Source of the DNA: Candidatus Pantoea gossypiicola
GTDB taxonomy: Bacteria; Pseudomonadota; Gammaproteobacteria; Enterobacterales; Enterobacteriaceae
DNA length: 64,000 bases
Direction of reading: 5' to 3'
Assembly (NCBI RefSeq): GCF_008632075.1
Contig: NZ_VWVM01000007.1
Location: 124,001 to 188,000, forward strand
In this document: positions 26,594 through 36,275 of the stretch, piece by piece
How positions within the stretch are numbered: position 1 is the first letter of the stretch
How the letters are laid out: each line of letters begins with the position of its first letter
Notes under the pieces: generated by a model
Databases searched by the model: none
What the model saw: only the letters and a program-made list of their open reading frames with translations
What the model was told of the DNA's origin: nothing
Made by a program: the position numbers and the translations under genes

Positions 26594-27616
26594 TCATCGC
26601 CGCGCCAGATCGTCGAGCAGCGCCTGATTAAACTTTGCCGGTTCTTCCATTTGCGGCGCGTGTCCCATACCGGGAAATTCAATTAAGCGCGCGCCCGGAA
26701 TACGTTTTGCGGTCTCTTTCCCCAGCACCGCATAATTCCCCAGCCGGGCTTTCACGTCTGCAGAAGCGATATCACTGCCGATGGCCGTGGTGTCTGAGGT
26801 GCCGATCATCAGTGTGGTGGGCACCTTCAGATCGCCGAATTCATAAAATACCGGCTGCGTGAAGATCATGTCGTAGATGAGGGCAGAGTTCCACGCCACC
26901 TTCTGATGGCCCGGCCCGCTGTTGAGCCCGGCCAGCATATCAACCCACTTGTCATAGTCAGGTTTCCAGCGCCCGACATAGTAGGTCTGCTGCTCATACT
27001 TCTTAATGCCCTCCGCGCTGAGCTTCAGTTCGCGCTGATACCACTGATCCACCGAACGCCACGGTGCGCCTTTGGCTTTCCAGTCCTCCAGCCCAATCGG
27101 ATTGACCAGCACCAGCTTCTGCGTCTGTTCCGGGTACATCAGCGCATAACGCGTTGCCAGCATTCCGCCCGTGGAGTGACCGATGATCACCGCCTTCTCC
27201 ACGCCCAGCCGGGCAAGCAACTGATGAGTATTTTCAGCCAGCTGTTGAAAGCTGTATTGATAGCTGGCGGGCTTGGTCGAGCTGCAGAAGCCAATCTGGT
27301 CGGGCGCGATAACGCGATAGCCCTGCTGAGTCAGCGCGCGAATGGTCTCTTCCCACGTTGCGCCACAGAAGTTTTTACCGTGCATCAGCACCACCGTTTT
27401 GCCATTGGCCTGTTGCACCGGTTTCACATCCATATAGCCCATACTCAGCGGTTGCTGCTGGGACTGAAAATCGAAATGCTGCAGAGGATAGGGGTAATGA
27501 AATCCTTCCAGCTGTTCGCCATAAACTGGCGCGGCACTGGCGGGGGCATGCGCAAATAAAGCCAGCGAGGTGAGCAAAGCGGCAAGCGGTTTTTTCAACA
27601 CGTATGTCGGGCTCAT
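26594..27616 (-). CDS. Secreted alpha/beta-fold hydrolase
   Basis: Predicted periplasmic or exported hydrolase of 340 residues. It has a cleavable signal peptide (about residues 1-28, ending APASAAP), the oxyanion-hole region VVLMHGKNFCG, the nucleophile elbow GHSTGG and a C-terminal GMGHAPQ with the likely catalytic His. It resembles esterase/haloperoxidase-like hydrolases. The substrate cannot be read from the sequence. It is convergent with the GGDEF gene, with 26 bases between them. Confidence 0.82.
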   Translation of the reverse strand: MSPTYVLKKPLAALLTSLALFAHAPASAAPVYGEQLEGFHYPYPLQHFDFQSQQQPLSMGYMDVKPVQQANGKTVVLMHGKNFCGATWEETIRALTQQGYRVIAPDQIGFCSSTKPASYQYSFQQLAENTHQLLARLGVEKAVIIGHSTGGMLATRYALMYPEQTQKLVLVNPIGLEDWKAKGAPWRSVDQWYQRELKLSAEGIKKYEQQTYYVGRWKPDYDKWVDMLAGLNSGPGHQKVAWNSALIYDMIFTQPVFYEFGDLKVPTTLMIGTSDTTAIGSDIASADVKARLGNYAVLGKETAKRIPGARLIEFPGMGHAPQMEEPAKFNQALLDDLARR

Positions 27617-27961
27617 CCGGGGTTCTCCAGGTTAAAGGTGAGTCGTAAGCCTGGCATGTCGCGGCAGAAAATCTATTGATGGTCCGTGCTATGCCGTTGA
27701 AGTCATAGACGCTGGCAGCGTTAGCTGCGAGGCCGAAAGCGAAATAATATGCTCGCGCTTATCGTTATCCGACCTGGGTCAATGACTCCCCTTATAATTA
27801 ACAACAAACCAATTACAACTCATCCTTTTTATTAAAAACTACTGTTCATATGAATATCTTCAGAGATAACGATTCAAATACTGAAAGAACTTTACGCAAA
27901 GAATAAGCACGTTAAGATAAATAATCTATAGTCCCTGTGAATTAAACAGGGGAGAACAGCC
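27617..27961 (+). promoter_or_regulatory. Control region of the AraC-type gene with an SD-covering hairpin
   Basis: 345 bases without a gene, A/T-rich toward 27961. CCCTGT (27933-27938) and ACAGGG (27946-27951) form a 6-bp stem with a 7-base loop. The right arm covers half of the GGGGAG ribosome-binding site (27949-27954), so the mRNA could hide its own start. TTTACG-N16-TAAGAT just upstream is a possible promoter. Confidence 0.4.
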
Positions 27962-28462
27962 ATGAAAGAAAACAGATATAACGAAAGTGTAATCGTCTCT
28001 ATCACTGAGTGGATCAATAATAATCTCGACCAGCGTTTAAGCGTGGATGATATTGCAGAAAAAGCCGGGTATTCGAAATGGTATTTACAGAAACTCTTTG
28101 CCCGTTATCATAATGAAACGCTGGCGCGTTATATTCGCAAGAAAAAACTTAATGCCAGTGTAAATGATTTAAAAAACAGCCGCACGCCAATCATCAGCCT
28201 GGCGCTGAAATACCATTTTGAAAGCCAGCAATCTTTTACCCGCTCGTTTAAGCAGATTATGGGCTGCACGCCAAGCGCCTGCCGTAAACGTCTGATGAGT
28301 GAAGAAGCGAAGCAGCAGATGGCTGACGTTGACGACCCCTGCGCGCTCTGCAGCTACGTCCGGCCAGGCAGCATTAAGCAGAGCTGTGGCGTAACAGTCC
28401 GGCCTGTTACGCGCTCAGCGCGCGGCTATGCGCAGGCAGATGCTTACTGCGATATCAGTTAA
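27962..28462 (+). CDS. MarA/SoxS/Rob-like AraC-family regulator with a Cys-containing tail
   Basis: 166 residues. The first 115 form the two helix-turn-helix AraC DNA-binding domain (SVDDIAEKAGYSKWYLQKLF; IISLALKYHFESQQSFTRSF), closely resembling MarA/SoxS/TetD. The last 50 residues are an unusual extension with four cysteines (CALC and two more). Most MarA-like proteins are 105-130 residues without such a tail, so this copy may sense metal or redox state, which is inference. A GGGGAG site precedes the ATG. Confidence 0.85.
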   Translation: MKENRYNESVIVSITEWINNNLDQRLSVDDIAEKAGYSKWYLQKLFARYHNETLARYIRKKKLNASVNDLKNSRTPIISLALKYHFESQQSFTRSFKQIMGCTPSACRKRLMSEEAKQQMADVDDPCALCSYVRPGSIKQSCGVTVRPVTRSARGYAQADAYCDIS

Positions 28463-29122
28463 TCAGGATTCATCCGGCTGATAATATTGCACACCAATCT
28501 TAATACGCTCACGTCCCTGGGTGACGCGATGACGATTGGTGTCGCGCAGTGAATAGACGCAGCCGCAATATTCCTGCTGATAGAAACTCTCGCGCTTACT
28601 GATTTCAATCATGCGCGCCGATCCGCCACCTTTACGCCAGTTAAAATCCCAGTACATCAGATCCGGATACGCAGCCGCTGCACGGACACCACAGCTATTA
28701 ATCTGCTTCATATCTTTCCAGCGTGAAATACCCAGACAACTGGTCATTACCGGGAATCCATTCTCATGGGCATAAAGTGCCGTGCGCTCAAAGCGCATAT
28801 CAAAGCACATGGTGCAGCGTTCACCCCGTTCCGGTGACCACTCCAGCCCGCGCGCCCGCTCAAACCAATTATCCCGGTCGTAATCCGCATCAACAAACGG
28901 CACGCCAAATTTCTCAGCAAAGCGAATATTTTCCTCTTTGCGCAGCTCATACTCTTTGAGCGGATGAATATTCGGGTTGTAGAAATAGATAGTGTATTCA
29001 ATGCCGGAGGCCAGCATCGCTTCCATCACTTCCCCCGAACAGGGTGCGCAGCAGGAGTGCAGTAAAACTTTTTTATGACCACCCGGCAAGGGCAGCGGCT
29101 GACGCTGGAAAGGTTCAGACAT
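28463..29122 (-). CDS. queH: Epoxyqueuosine reductase QueH
   Basis: Last step of queuosine synthesis: reduces epoxyqueuosine to queuosine in tRNA; the non-cobalamin alternative to QueG. The product is 219 residues. Conserved metal/Fe-S cysteines are [11 protein letters not shown] near residues 21-31, [14 protein letters not shown] and [13 protein letters not shown]. The ATG at 29122 follows AAGGTG; an in-frame start at 29134 is less likely. It is convergent with the AraC-type gene, with directly abutting ends. The yhhQ transporter is at 2576-3241. Confidence 0.93.
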   Translation of the reverse strand: MSEPFQRQPLPLPGGHKKVLLHSCCAPCSGEVMEAMLASGIEYTIYFYNPNIHPLKEYELRKEENIRFAEKFGVPFVDADYDRDNWFERARGLEWSPERGERCTMCFDMRFERTALYAHENGFPVMTSCLGISRWKDMKQINSCGVRAAAAYPDLMYWDFNWRKGGGSARMIEISKRESFYQQEYCGCVYSLRDTNRHRVTQGRERIKIGVQYYQPDES

Positions 29123-29312
29123 AAGCACCTTCAATCAATAGCAGAAAGGCGGAAGTGTAATGCCGCAGGCGGTCAGTTGCAAAATCTGACCTGCAGCAAG
29201 CGGCTTTGCGTATTCGTGCCTCTGCCGCGGTTTCCCGTTTCCGCACCAACCTGCTGATCTCTGATGCTTTCTTTTCGCAGCCATACTTTGCGACCCCGGC
29301 GATAAACGGAAG

Positions 29313-29328
29313 TGTGATCGGACCCACA
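29313..29328. promoter_or_regulatory. Candidate CRP site upstream of galP
   Basis: TGTGA-N6-CCACA, one base from the TGTGA-N6-TCACA consensus, 66 bases before the galP start. Catabolite control of a sugar porter is expected from E. coli. No confident -10/-35 pair could be placed. Confidence 0.5.
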
Positions 29329-29393
29329 TTGATATCGACTATGTTTACATAACATTAACAATATTGACACTGAAAAACCGCAAGGAGACTCGC

Positions 29394-30782
29394 ATGGCCG
29401 CGGCTAAAAAATCGGGAAATCACCAGAACCGTTTTACCTGGTTCGTCTGTTTTATGGCGGCGCTGTCCGGCCTGCTGTTTGGTCTGGATATCGGCGTCAT
29501 CGCAGGTGCCTTACCATTCCTGGCGAAGGATTTGCAGATTACTAACCATCAGCAGGAGTGGGTGGTGAGCTCAATGATGTTTGGTGCGGCGCTGGGTGCG
29601 CTGGCGGCGGGCTGGATGTCCTCAACGCTGGGACGTAAAAAAAGTATGCTGGCGGGCGCAACGCTGTTCATCATTGGTTCGCTCTGGTCTGCCTTTTCAC
29701 CCGATGTAGAGTCGCTGATCTGTGCCCGTGTGATGCTGGGGCTGGCGGTAGGTATCGCCTCTTACACCGCGCCGCTCTATCTGGCGGAGATTGCGCCGGA
29801 ACGTATTCGTGGCTCAATGATTTCGATGTACCAGCTGATGCTGACTACCGGCATCGTGGTCGCTTATCTCTCCGACACCGCGTTCAGCTACAGCGGCAAC
29901 TGGCGCGGAATGCTCGGCGTGATCGCTATTCCGGCGGTGATCCTGTTTATCGGCGTGCTGTTTTTGCCCAACAGTCCGCGCTGGCTGGCAGCGCACGGAC
30001 GTTTCAACGAAGCGCAGCGCGTGCTGGATCGGCTGCGTAACAGCAGCGAGCAGGCGCGGGAGGAGCTGGAAGAGATCCGCGAAAGTCTGCAGGTAAAACA
30101 GCGCGGCTGGTCGCTGTTCCGCTCTAATGGCAATTTTCGCCGCGCGGTCTGGCTGGGGATGCTGCTACAGGTAATGCAGCAGTTTACCGGGATGAATGTG
30201 GTGATGTATTACGCCCCTAAAATCTTCAATATTGCCGGTTTTTCCAGCACCAGTGAGCAGATGTGGGGCACGGTAATTGTCGGGCTGGTCAACATGCTGG
30301 CCACGCTCATTGCCATCTTTTTTGTCGATCGCTGGGGTCGCAAGCCGATGCTGACCACCAGTTTTCTGGTGATGGCGGTGGGCATGGGCGTGCTGGGCAC
30401 TCTGCTGCACATCGGCGTTGAAACGGATTTCCGCAAATACTTTGCGGTCGCGATGCTGCTGATGTTTATCGTTGGCTTTGCAATGGCGGCCGGACCGGTC
30501 ATCTGGCTGCTCTGTTCAGAGATTCAGCCGCTGAAAGGGCGTGACTTCGGCATTACTGCTTCCACCACCACCAACTGGGTCGGCAACATGATAGTGGGAG
30601 CCACTTTCCTGACGATGCTGGATCAACTGGGTAATGCCAACACCTTCTGGTTATACGGCGCGCTCAATCTGGTGTTTATCGTGCTGACGATGATGCTGGT
30701 ACCTGAGACCAAACATGTGACGCTGGAGCACATTGAACGCAACCTGATGAAGGGTAAGGCACTGCGGGACATCGGGGCGTAA
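29394..30782 (+). CDS. galP: Sugar:H+ symporter, GalP type
   Basis: MFS sugar porter of 462 residues, closely similar to E. coli GalP (464). Signatures are [13 protein letters not shown] in TM1, the loop [20 protein letters not shown], the sugar-binding QQFTGMN in TM7, and the terminal [13 protein letters not shown]. The substrate is likely galactose/glucose, but inositol or other hexoses cannot be excluded from sequence alone. The ATG at 29394 follows AAGGAG. Confidence 0.9.
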   Translation: MAAAKKSGNHQNRFTWFVCFMAALSGLLFGLDIGVIAGALPFLAKDLQITNHQQEWVVSSMMFGAALGALAAGWMSSTLGRKKSMLAGATLFIIGSLWSAFSPDVESLICARVMLGLAVGIASYTAPLYLAEIAPERIRGSMISMYQLMLTTGIVVAYLSDTAFSYSGNWRGMLGVIAIPAVILFIGVLFLPNSPRWLAAHGRFNEAQRVLDRLRNSSEQAREELEEIRESLQVKQRGWSLFRSNGNFRRAVWLGMLLQVMQQFTGMNVVMYYAPKIFNIAGFSSTSEQMWGTVIVGLVNMLATLIAIFFVDRWGRKPMLTTSFLVMAVGMGVLGTLLHIGVETDFRKYFAVAMLLMFIVGFAMAAGPVIWLLCSEIQPLKGRDFGITASTTTNWVGNMIVGATFLTMLDQLGNANTFWLYGALNLVFIVLTMMLVPETKHVTLEHIERNLMKGKALRDIGA

Positions 30783-30793
30783 CCGCCCCGTTT
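30773..30793. terminator. Short hairpin at the galP 3' end
   Basis: CGGGGCG and CGCCCCG form a 7-bp stem that spans the galP stop, followed by TTT. Weak terminator candidate between convergent galP and the SDR gene. Confidence 0.4.
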
Positions 30794-30797
30794 CAGC

Positions 30798-31475
30798 TTA
30801 CCATTGCAGCTGGTGGCCGGCGTAATCGACGTAGTGATGACCCCCGCGTCCGCGCCACTGGGTTAACTGCCGGACGATACCGGCCGCACTCTCCTCTGCC
30901 GTCAGCGGCGCACTCTCGCCGCCCATATCCGTTTTCACCCAGCCGGGATGCAGCGTCAGCAGCGTCCCGTTCTGAGCTTCAACGGCGGGGGTCAGCGTGC
31001 GGCTCAGCATATTCAGTGCGGCTTTGCTGGCCGAGTAAATCGGCATCTGTGCGTCCGGATTTTCATTCAGGCTGCCGAGCTGGGATGAGGTCAGCGCCAG
31101 TACGCCCTCTGGCTTCAGCAGCGGCAGCAGAATCTCTGCGCTGCGAACCGGTGCTATCGCATTCGTCAGGAACAGATGCGCCAGCTCCTGATCGTCACTC
31201 TGCGACACCTTCTGGTGCGAAGGCCCGGAAATTCCGGCATTGATCAGAATCGCATCGAACGCTTTGCCACTGAGCTGGCCGGCAAGCTGCTGAACCGCCG
31301 CTGCGTCGGTCATATCCAGCGCCTGCCAGTCGATACCGGGCCTGTTTCCCTGCTCCGGAACGCCACTGCGATGGGTGGCCGTAACCTGCCAGCCCTCACC
31401 GGCAAACGCCTGCACGACCGCCAGACCGATACCGCGTGAAGCACCAATAATCAGAACTTCTTTTTGCTGCGCCAT
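30798..31475 (-). CDS. Short-chain dehydrogenase/reductase
   Basis: NAD(P)-dependent oxidoreductase of the SDR family, 225 residues. It has the Rossmann motif GASRGIG near the N-terminus, NAGISG, the Ser in LTSSQLGS and the catalytic YSASK. The ATG at 31475 follows GAGGA with a good spacing; a GTG two codons upstream sits too close to the site. The substrate is unknown. Confidence 0.88.
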   Translation of the reverse strand: MAQQKEVLIIGASRGIGLAVVQAFAGEGWQVTATHRSGVPEQGNRPGIDWQALDMTDAAAVQQLAGQLSGKAFDAILINAGISGPSHQKVSQSDDQELAHLFLTNAIAPVRSAEILLPLLKPEGVLALTSSQLGSLNENPDAQMPIYSASKAALNMLSRTLTPAVEAQNGTLLTLHPGWVKTDMGGESAPLTAEESAAGIVRQLTQWRGRGGHHYVDYAGHQLQW

Positions 31476-31702
31476 ATTCACTCCTCGTTAATTGTCTCGC
31501 TACAAGCTTAACGGTATTTCCGCCCGGACAGCGACCCGCTATGCTTTTTAACCTGACGATCGCACTGAGGGTAAAAACCCATGGCGCAATGCCGTTGATG
31601 GTTTTCCATCATAAAATCGCTTTATCTTTTACTTTTAACCGGTTAGAAGAGATAAACAGTCTGACAGGCAGCAGCTAATCGCCATTGACGCGTGGAGTCT
31701 GA

Positions 31703-32722
31703 ATGAAAAAGCTCACCTTAGAGGTGGTGGCAAAAATGGCGGGCGTCGGGATTGCGACGGTTGACCGGGTGCTGAATGAGCGCGGCGGCGTCTCGCTGGA
31801 GACCAGCCGCAAAGTCCTGAAGGCCGCGCGCGAAGCGGGACTCCGGCGTCTGCTGCCAGAGGAGTATCAGCATCCGTGGCAAATCGAAGTCTTCCTCAGC
31901 AACAACGGCTCATCCTTTTTTCAGCAGCTCACCACCTGTTTCAGTGAGATCGCCAGTCAGCTTGGCTATCGTCGCCTGAAGCTGCACAAAACCCTGGTGG
32001 CCGAAGCGCAGCCCGAGCAGCTGGCACAGAGCATTGTCGCCCGCAGCAGCACCCGCGACGGCATCATTGTGTTTGCACATGACTCACCGCCCATCTACCG
32101 GGCACTGGCACTGTGCCGCAGCCGCAATGTGCCGGTGATCACCATCGTCACCGATCTGCCCGACGCCGACCGCCTGTGTCATGTTGGCATCGACCAGTAT
32201 CAGGCAGGCCGTACCGCGGGCCTGCTGATGAGTAAAACCCTGAACCAGCCCGGCGACATTCTGATGGTCAGCGGCCGCTTTGATTATCGCGCTCATCGTC
32301 AGCGTATCGCCGGCTTCCGTGAAGCTATGGAGCAGCGTGCGCCGCAGCGTCATCTGCGTGAGGTGCTATCGGGTCAGGATCAGCGGGAAACCATCCGCAG
32401 TGAGCTGGCCCGCAACCTGCGTTCGTCACAGGCAATTGCCGGGGTCTATAACACCGGCATGGGCAACACGGACGTCAGCGATACCCTGCGCGCTCATCAA
32501 CTGCTGGGTAAATGCACCTACATCACCCATGAGCTGTATGATGTGACTCGTCAGCTACTGCTGAACGATGAAGTCGCGTTTACCCTGGATCAGCATGCCC
32601 GGCAGCATGCCCGGTTAGCGATCGATCTGATGCTGAGTCATCTGGAAACCGGCTTTCAACCGGATGTGTATCAGGCGGGTAAAGTCGCATTCAGGCTGTT
32701 TACGGCGGAAAATATCGAGTGA
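31703..32722 (+). CDS. LacI-family transcriptional regulator
   Basis: 339 residues. An N-terminal LacI helix-turn-helix (TLEVVAKMAGVGIATVDRVLNERGGVS) precedes a periplasmic-binding-like effector domain (FAHDSPPIYRALA; GIDQYQAGRTAGLLM; GVYNTGMGN). Its nearest neighbours are not a matching sugar operon, so its targets cannot be named. A GGAG site precedes the ATG and a very strong hairpin follows the stop. Confidence 0.88.
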   Translation: MKKLTLEVVAKMAGVGIATVDRVLNERGGVSLETSRKVLKAAREAGLRRLLPEEYQHPWQIEVFLSNNGSSFFQQLTTCFSEIASQLGYRRLKLHKTLVAEAQPEQLAQSIVARSSTRDGIIVFAHDSPPIYRALALCRSRNVPVITIVTDLPDADRLCHVGIDQYQAGRTAGLLMSKTLNQPGDILMVSGRFDYRAHRQRIAGFREAMEQRAPQRHLREVLSGQDQRETIRSELARNLRSSQAIAGVYNTGMGNTDVSDTLRAHQLLGKCTYITHELYDVTRQLLLNDEVAFTLDQHARQHARLAIDLMLSHLETGFQPDVYQAGKVAFRLFTAENIE

Positions 32723-32727
32723 CGGGG

Positions 32728-32779
32728 GATTGGTTTCCCCTGATGAAGTCACATCATCAGGGGAAACCGATCGGGCTTT
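32728..32779 (+). terminator. Long hairpin terminator after the LacI-type gene
   Basis: Arms at 32728-32746 and 32754-32772 pair at 18 of 19 positions with a 7-base loop, followed by GGGCTTTTTAA. Unusually long for a terminator. It also abuts the 3' end of the convergent membrane-protein gene. Confidence 0.8.
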
Positions 32780-33604
32780 TTAATCCTGCGTGTCCCGGCT
32801 TTTCGTGTCCGGGCTGTCGTCATCATTACCCTGACTCTTCTCTACTTCCTGCGGATGGCCCATCGAAAGTGCTGTGGCGCTGGCCGGATCAAACAGTGAC
32901 AGACTCTCAATCTGGTCAACCATGATCACTTTACGGAACGACATCGCATCTTTGGGCTGCGAGTCGAGCGTGATCTCATGCTCGGCGTACCACTTGCTGT
33001 AGTTATGCTCTACCGCCAGCTTCAGCGTTTTGCTGTCGCGATAGCCGCTCAGCATCGGGATCAACACGATGTTTTTCGTGCTCTCATATTCAAAGGTCGA
33101 GGCATGCACCATGCCGATGTAAATGCGGCGCGACTTCAGCGTAATCCACGCCAGTTCGCCCTCTTCCATGCACTGAAACAGCAGTTGTTCCACGCCGTTG
33201 GAGCGTGACAGCCGCTGATAGAGGTCTTTACGCCCTGATACATTCAGGCGTGCACTGCCCGCCCAGTTTGAGCGATAGAGGCAGAGCAGAATGGCGAAGG
33301 CGAGCATAATGACAACCGGTGCCTGAATGCCCAGGAAACTCCAGTTCATGAACTCCACCTGCCACTTCAGGTGCACGCCGGGGATCATCTGCAGGGCATT
33401 GGCGATACCGGACATACAGAGCAGCAGCAGCCAGACGATGCCGGTGGCGAATACGCCCTGCAGAACAAAAATACAGCCGTAGAGCGCGACCAGAAAATAG
33501 ACATCCCAGCCTGACGAGCGGCGGATTTTAAAGCGGCTGTTTAAATCACGGCTGGTGTACCAGTAACCACTGACCATCAACACCATAAATATTGCGGTAC
33601 CCAC
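32780..33604 (-). CDS. Membrane protein of unknown function
   Basis: 274 residues, not recognised. Three hydrophobic segments are visible in the first 110 residues (about 4-12, 36-62 and 90-108), followed by a soluble domain (about 120-245; GELAWITLKSRRIYIG) and an acidic, charged tail. The start is a GTG at 33604 with AAGGGAG inside the preceding gene; an ATG six codons in is an alternative. It lies one base after the small gene upstream and is clearly co-transcribed. The soluble part looks like a cytoplasmic binding or signalling domain, but no function is claimed. Confidence 0.75.
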   Translation of the reverse strand: MGTAIFMVLMVSGYWYTSRDLNSRFKIRRSSGWDVYFLVALYGCIFVLQGVFATGIVWLLLLCMSGIANALQMIPGVHLKWQVEFMNWSFLGIQAPVVIMLAFAILLCLYRSNWAGSARLNVSGRKDLYQRLSRSNGVEQLLFQCMEEGELAWITLKSRRIYIGMVHASTFEYESTKNIVLIPMLSGYRDSKTLKLAVEHNYSKWYAEHEITLDSQPKDAMSFRKVIMVDQIESLSLFDPASATALSMGHPQEVEKSQGNDDDSPDTKSRDTQD

Positions 33605-33605
33605 C

Positions 33606-33803
33606 TTACACTCCCTTTAACGTATTCACATGGCGGGCAAAATCTTCGTGGACTTCCTCACTCAGCGTATTGACCGAGATATTGCCGTTCTCATCAATAA
33701 TGATGCGCTCACCTTCCGCGATGGAGTCGTTGATATCCTGACGGGTCATGATCTGCAGAAACTTCTCGGGGCTGGCAAAGACCGACTTAACAAATTTGAA
33801 CAT
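33606..33803 (-). CDS. Small conserved-looking protein, first gene of a two-gene unit
   Basis: 65 residues from the ATG at 33803 (81 from an in-frame start at 33851). Not recognised. It is acidic, with a short N-terminal amphipathic part (MFKFVKSVFASPEKFLQI) and a beta-rich centre (GERIIIDENGNISVN). Its end overlaps the ribosome-binding site of the membrane-protein gene, which suggests coupled translation and a shared role. Confidence 0.65.
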   Translation of the reverse strand: MFKFVKSVFASPEKFLQIMTRQDINDSIAEGERIIIDENGNISVNTLSEEVHEDFARHVNTLKGV

Positions 33804-34096
33804 AGCGATCCCATTGTTGGCCTGAAAATTGAAGTATGTGACCGAATCCACACTCTCGCCTGTTTAATTTCAGGTGAAATTTCTTAAAATCAATTAATTA
33901 GCGAAGCGGTATTCACCCAGCCTGGCCTGTTTTTTGCAGAAATCTTCAACGTAACCAGCAGCCTGCCGCAAAAAGCCGCCTGTTTATACCGGTCTGGTAT
34001 GCAGCAACGCCGAATCGCCTCTCCGCCGGTAAGCGCTAAGCTCAATGGTTAGCCCTTTTCTGTCACCCTGTCTGAAACGCATCGAGGAAGGTTTGC

Positions 34097-35083
34097 ATGA
34101 AATTACGAACACTGGGCCGTACCGGTCAGCGCGTCTCTGAAATTGGCTTTGGCGCATGGGCCATTGGCGGGACCTGGGGAGAAGTGAGTATGGAGGATGC
34201 CAAAGCCGCGTTGAACGCTGCGCTGGATGCAGGCATCACCTTTATTGATACCGCCGATGTCTATGGCGATGGCCGCTCCGAAAAGATCATCGCAGAGGTG
34301 CTGAATCAGCGCGGCGGGGAACGCCCGTTTGTGGCGACCAAGCTGGGGCGTCGCCTTTCACCGCACGTGGCTGAAGGCTACAACGCCGAAAACCTCAACG
34401 CCTTTATCGAACGCTCACGGGAAAATCTGCAGACCGAAACGCTGGATCTGGTGCAGCTGCACTGCCCGCCAACCGAAGTCTATTACAACCCGGATGTGTT
34501 TGCGGTAATGGATGAGATGGTGGCGGCCGGTAAAATCCGTCACTACGGCGTTTCCGTTGAGAAAGTCGAAGAAGGCCTCAAAGCGCTGGAATTTCCCAAT
34601 GTCTCGTCAATTCAGCTGATCTACAACATCTTCCGCCAGCGTCCGGCAGAACTGCTGCTGCATGAGGCGAAACGTCGGGATGTGGCGATTATCGCCCGCG
34701 TGCCGCTGGCTTCAGGCCTGCTGACCGGCAAAATGCGTGCCGACAGCGTGTTTGCCGCTGACGACCATCGCGCCTTTAACCGTAATGGCGAAGCGTTTGA
34801 TAAGGGCGAGACTTTCTCCGGCGTGCCGTTCGAGGTGGCGCTGGAAGCGGTTGAGGAGATTCGCCGCTTTGTCACAGGTGACACCACCATGGCGATGTTT
34901 GCATTGCGCTGGATCCTGATGAACGAGGATGTCAGCGTGGTTATCCCTGGTGCGAAAAACCGTGAACAGGCTGAAGCCAATGCCCGCGCCAGCGATGTCG
35001 ATGCGCTCTCTGATGAGACGATGGCGGCGCTGAAGCAGATCTATCAGGAGAAGATCGCGCCTCACGTCCACCAGCGCTGGTAA
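34097..35083 (+). CDS. Aldo/keto reductase
   Basis: NADPH-dependent reductase of the AKR superfamily, 328 residues. The catalytic Asp/Tyr region is DTADVYGDGRSE, the Lys lies in VATKLGR, and the His-containing strand is LVQLHCPP. The C-terminal cofactor region is VVIPGAKNREQAEAN. A GAGGAAGG site precedes the ATG. The substrate is not evident; it ends 8 bases before the convergent yhiN stop. Confidence 0.9.
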   Translation: MKLRTLGRTGQRVSEIGFGAWAIGGTWGEVSMEDAKAALNAALDAGITFIDTADVYGDGRSEKIIAEVLNQRGGERPFVATKLGRRLSPHVAEGYNAENLNAFIERSRENLQTETLDLVQLHCPPTEVYYNPDVFAVMDEMVAAGKIRHYGVSVEKVEEGLKALEFPNVSSIQLIYNIFRQRPAELLLHEAKRRDVAIIARVPLASGLLTGKMRADSVFAADDHRAFNRNGEAFDKGETFSGVPFEVALEAVEEIRRFVTGDTTMAMFALRWILMNEDVSVVIPGAKNREQAEANARASDVDALSDETMAALKQIYQEKIAPHVHQRW

Positions 35084-35090
35084 TCGCGCG

Positions 35091-36275
35091 TTACAACGCC
35101 TGGGCACAGGCCCAGGCAGAACTCCACGCCCACTGGAAGTTATAGCCGCCCAGCCAGCCGGTGACATCGGCCACTTCACCAATAAAGTAAAGCCCCGGCA
35201 CTGCACGCGCCTCCATGGTTTTTGATGAGAGCTGCGTCGTATCCACCCCGCCCAGCGTCACTTCCGCTGTACGATAGCCCTCTGTGCCATTCGGCTGGAT
35301 GCGCCAGGCGTGCAGTGTCTGCGCCAGTTCGGTCTGCTGTTTGCTGTTGAGCTGCTTCAGAGTGATATCCGGTACCACCTTCAGCGCCTGTAAGACTTCC
35401 ACCAGGCGCTTCGGCAGAATTTTCGCCAGACTGTTTTTCAGGCTGAGATTCGGATGTGCTTCACGCTGTGCCGTCAGAAACGCCTCAAGCGGCGTGGCGG
35501 GCGACAGATCGATAGTGACGAATTCACCCGGCTGCCAGTAGCTGGAGATTTGCAACACCGCCGGACCGGACAGGCCGCGATGGGTAAAGAGCATCGCCTC
35601 TTTGAAGCGGGTGCCATCCTGCGCGTCAATCGTGGTTTCCAGCGCGACGCCTGACAGCGTCTGCAACTGCTCCAGCAATGGCTTGTGCAGGGTAAAGGGC
35701 ACCAGCGCCGCCCGGGTCGGAAAGACGCTCAGGCCGAACTGCTCTGCAATTTTGTAGCCAAACGGCGAAGCGCCCAGGCCCGGCATTGACAGACCGCCGC
35801 TGGCGATGACCAGCTTCTCCGCCTGAACCGTGCTGCCGTTGAGTTGCAGGGTGTAGCCGCTTTCATCGCGCGCCACACTAAGCACTTCACTGCGCAGCCG
35901 CAGGGTGACATTGCCCTTGTCACATTCGGCCAGCAGCAGATCGACAATCTGCTGAGCCGAGTCATCACAGAAGAGCTGACCCAGGGTTTTCTCATGCCAG
36001 GCAATCCCGTGACGATTGACCAGATCGATAAAATCCCACTGGGTATAACGCGCCAGCGCCGATTTACAGAAATGGGGATTGTGCGACAGATAGGCCGCTG
36101 GTTCGGTATAGAGGTTGGTGAAGTTGCACCGGCCACCGCCAGACATCAGAATCTTACGTCCCGGCTTTTTGCCGTTATCCAGCAGTAACACGCAGCGACC
36201 CCGCTGTCCGGCCTGGGCGGCACAGAACAGACCGGCGGCACCGGCACCAATGATGATAACGTCAAACTGTTCCAC
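35091..36275 (-). CDS. yhiN: FAD-dependent flavoprotein YhiN (HI0933 family)
   Basis: Predicted flavoprotein oxidoreductase of unknown substrate, 394 residues. It has the N-terminal FAD dinucleotide motif VIIIGAGAAGLFCA, the family signature GRKILMSGGGRCNFTN and the C-terminal GLYFIGEVADVTGWLGGYNFQWAW. The yhiN-pitA divergent arrangement is the same as in E. coli. Confidence 0.92.
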   Translation of the reverse strand: MEQFDVIIIGAGAAGLFCAAQAGQRGRCVLLLDNGKKPGRKILMSGGGRCNFTNLYTEPAAYLSHNPHFCKSALARYTQWDFIDLVNRHGIAWHEKTLGQLFCDDSAQQIVDLLLAECDKGNVTLRLRSEVLSVARDESGYTLQLNGSTVQAEKLVIASGGLSMPGLGASPFGYKIAEQFGLSVFPTRAALVPFTLHKPLLEQLQTLSGVALETTIDAQDGTRFKEAMLFTHRGLSGPAVLQISSYWQPGEFVTIDLSPATPLEAFLTAQREAHPNLSLKNSLAKILPKRLVEVLQALKVVPDITLKQLNSKQQTELAQTLHAWRIQPNGTEGYRTAEVTLGGVDTTQLSSKTMEARAVPGLYFIGEVADVTGWLGGYNFQWAWSSAWACAQAL

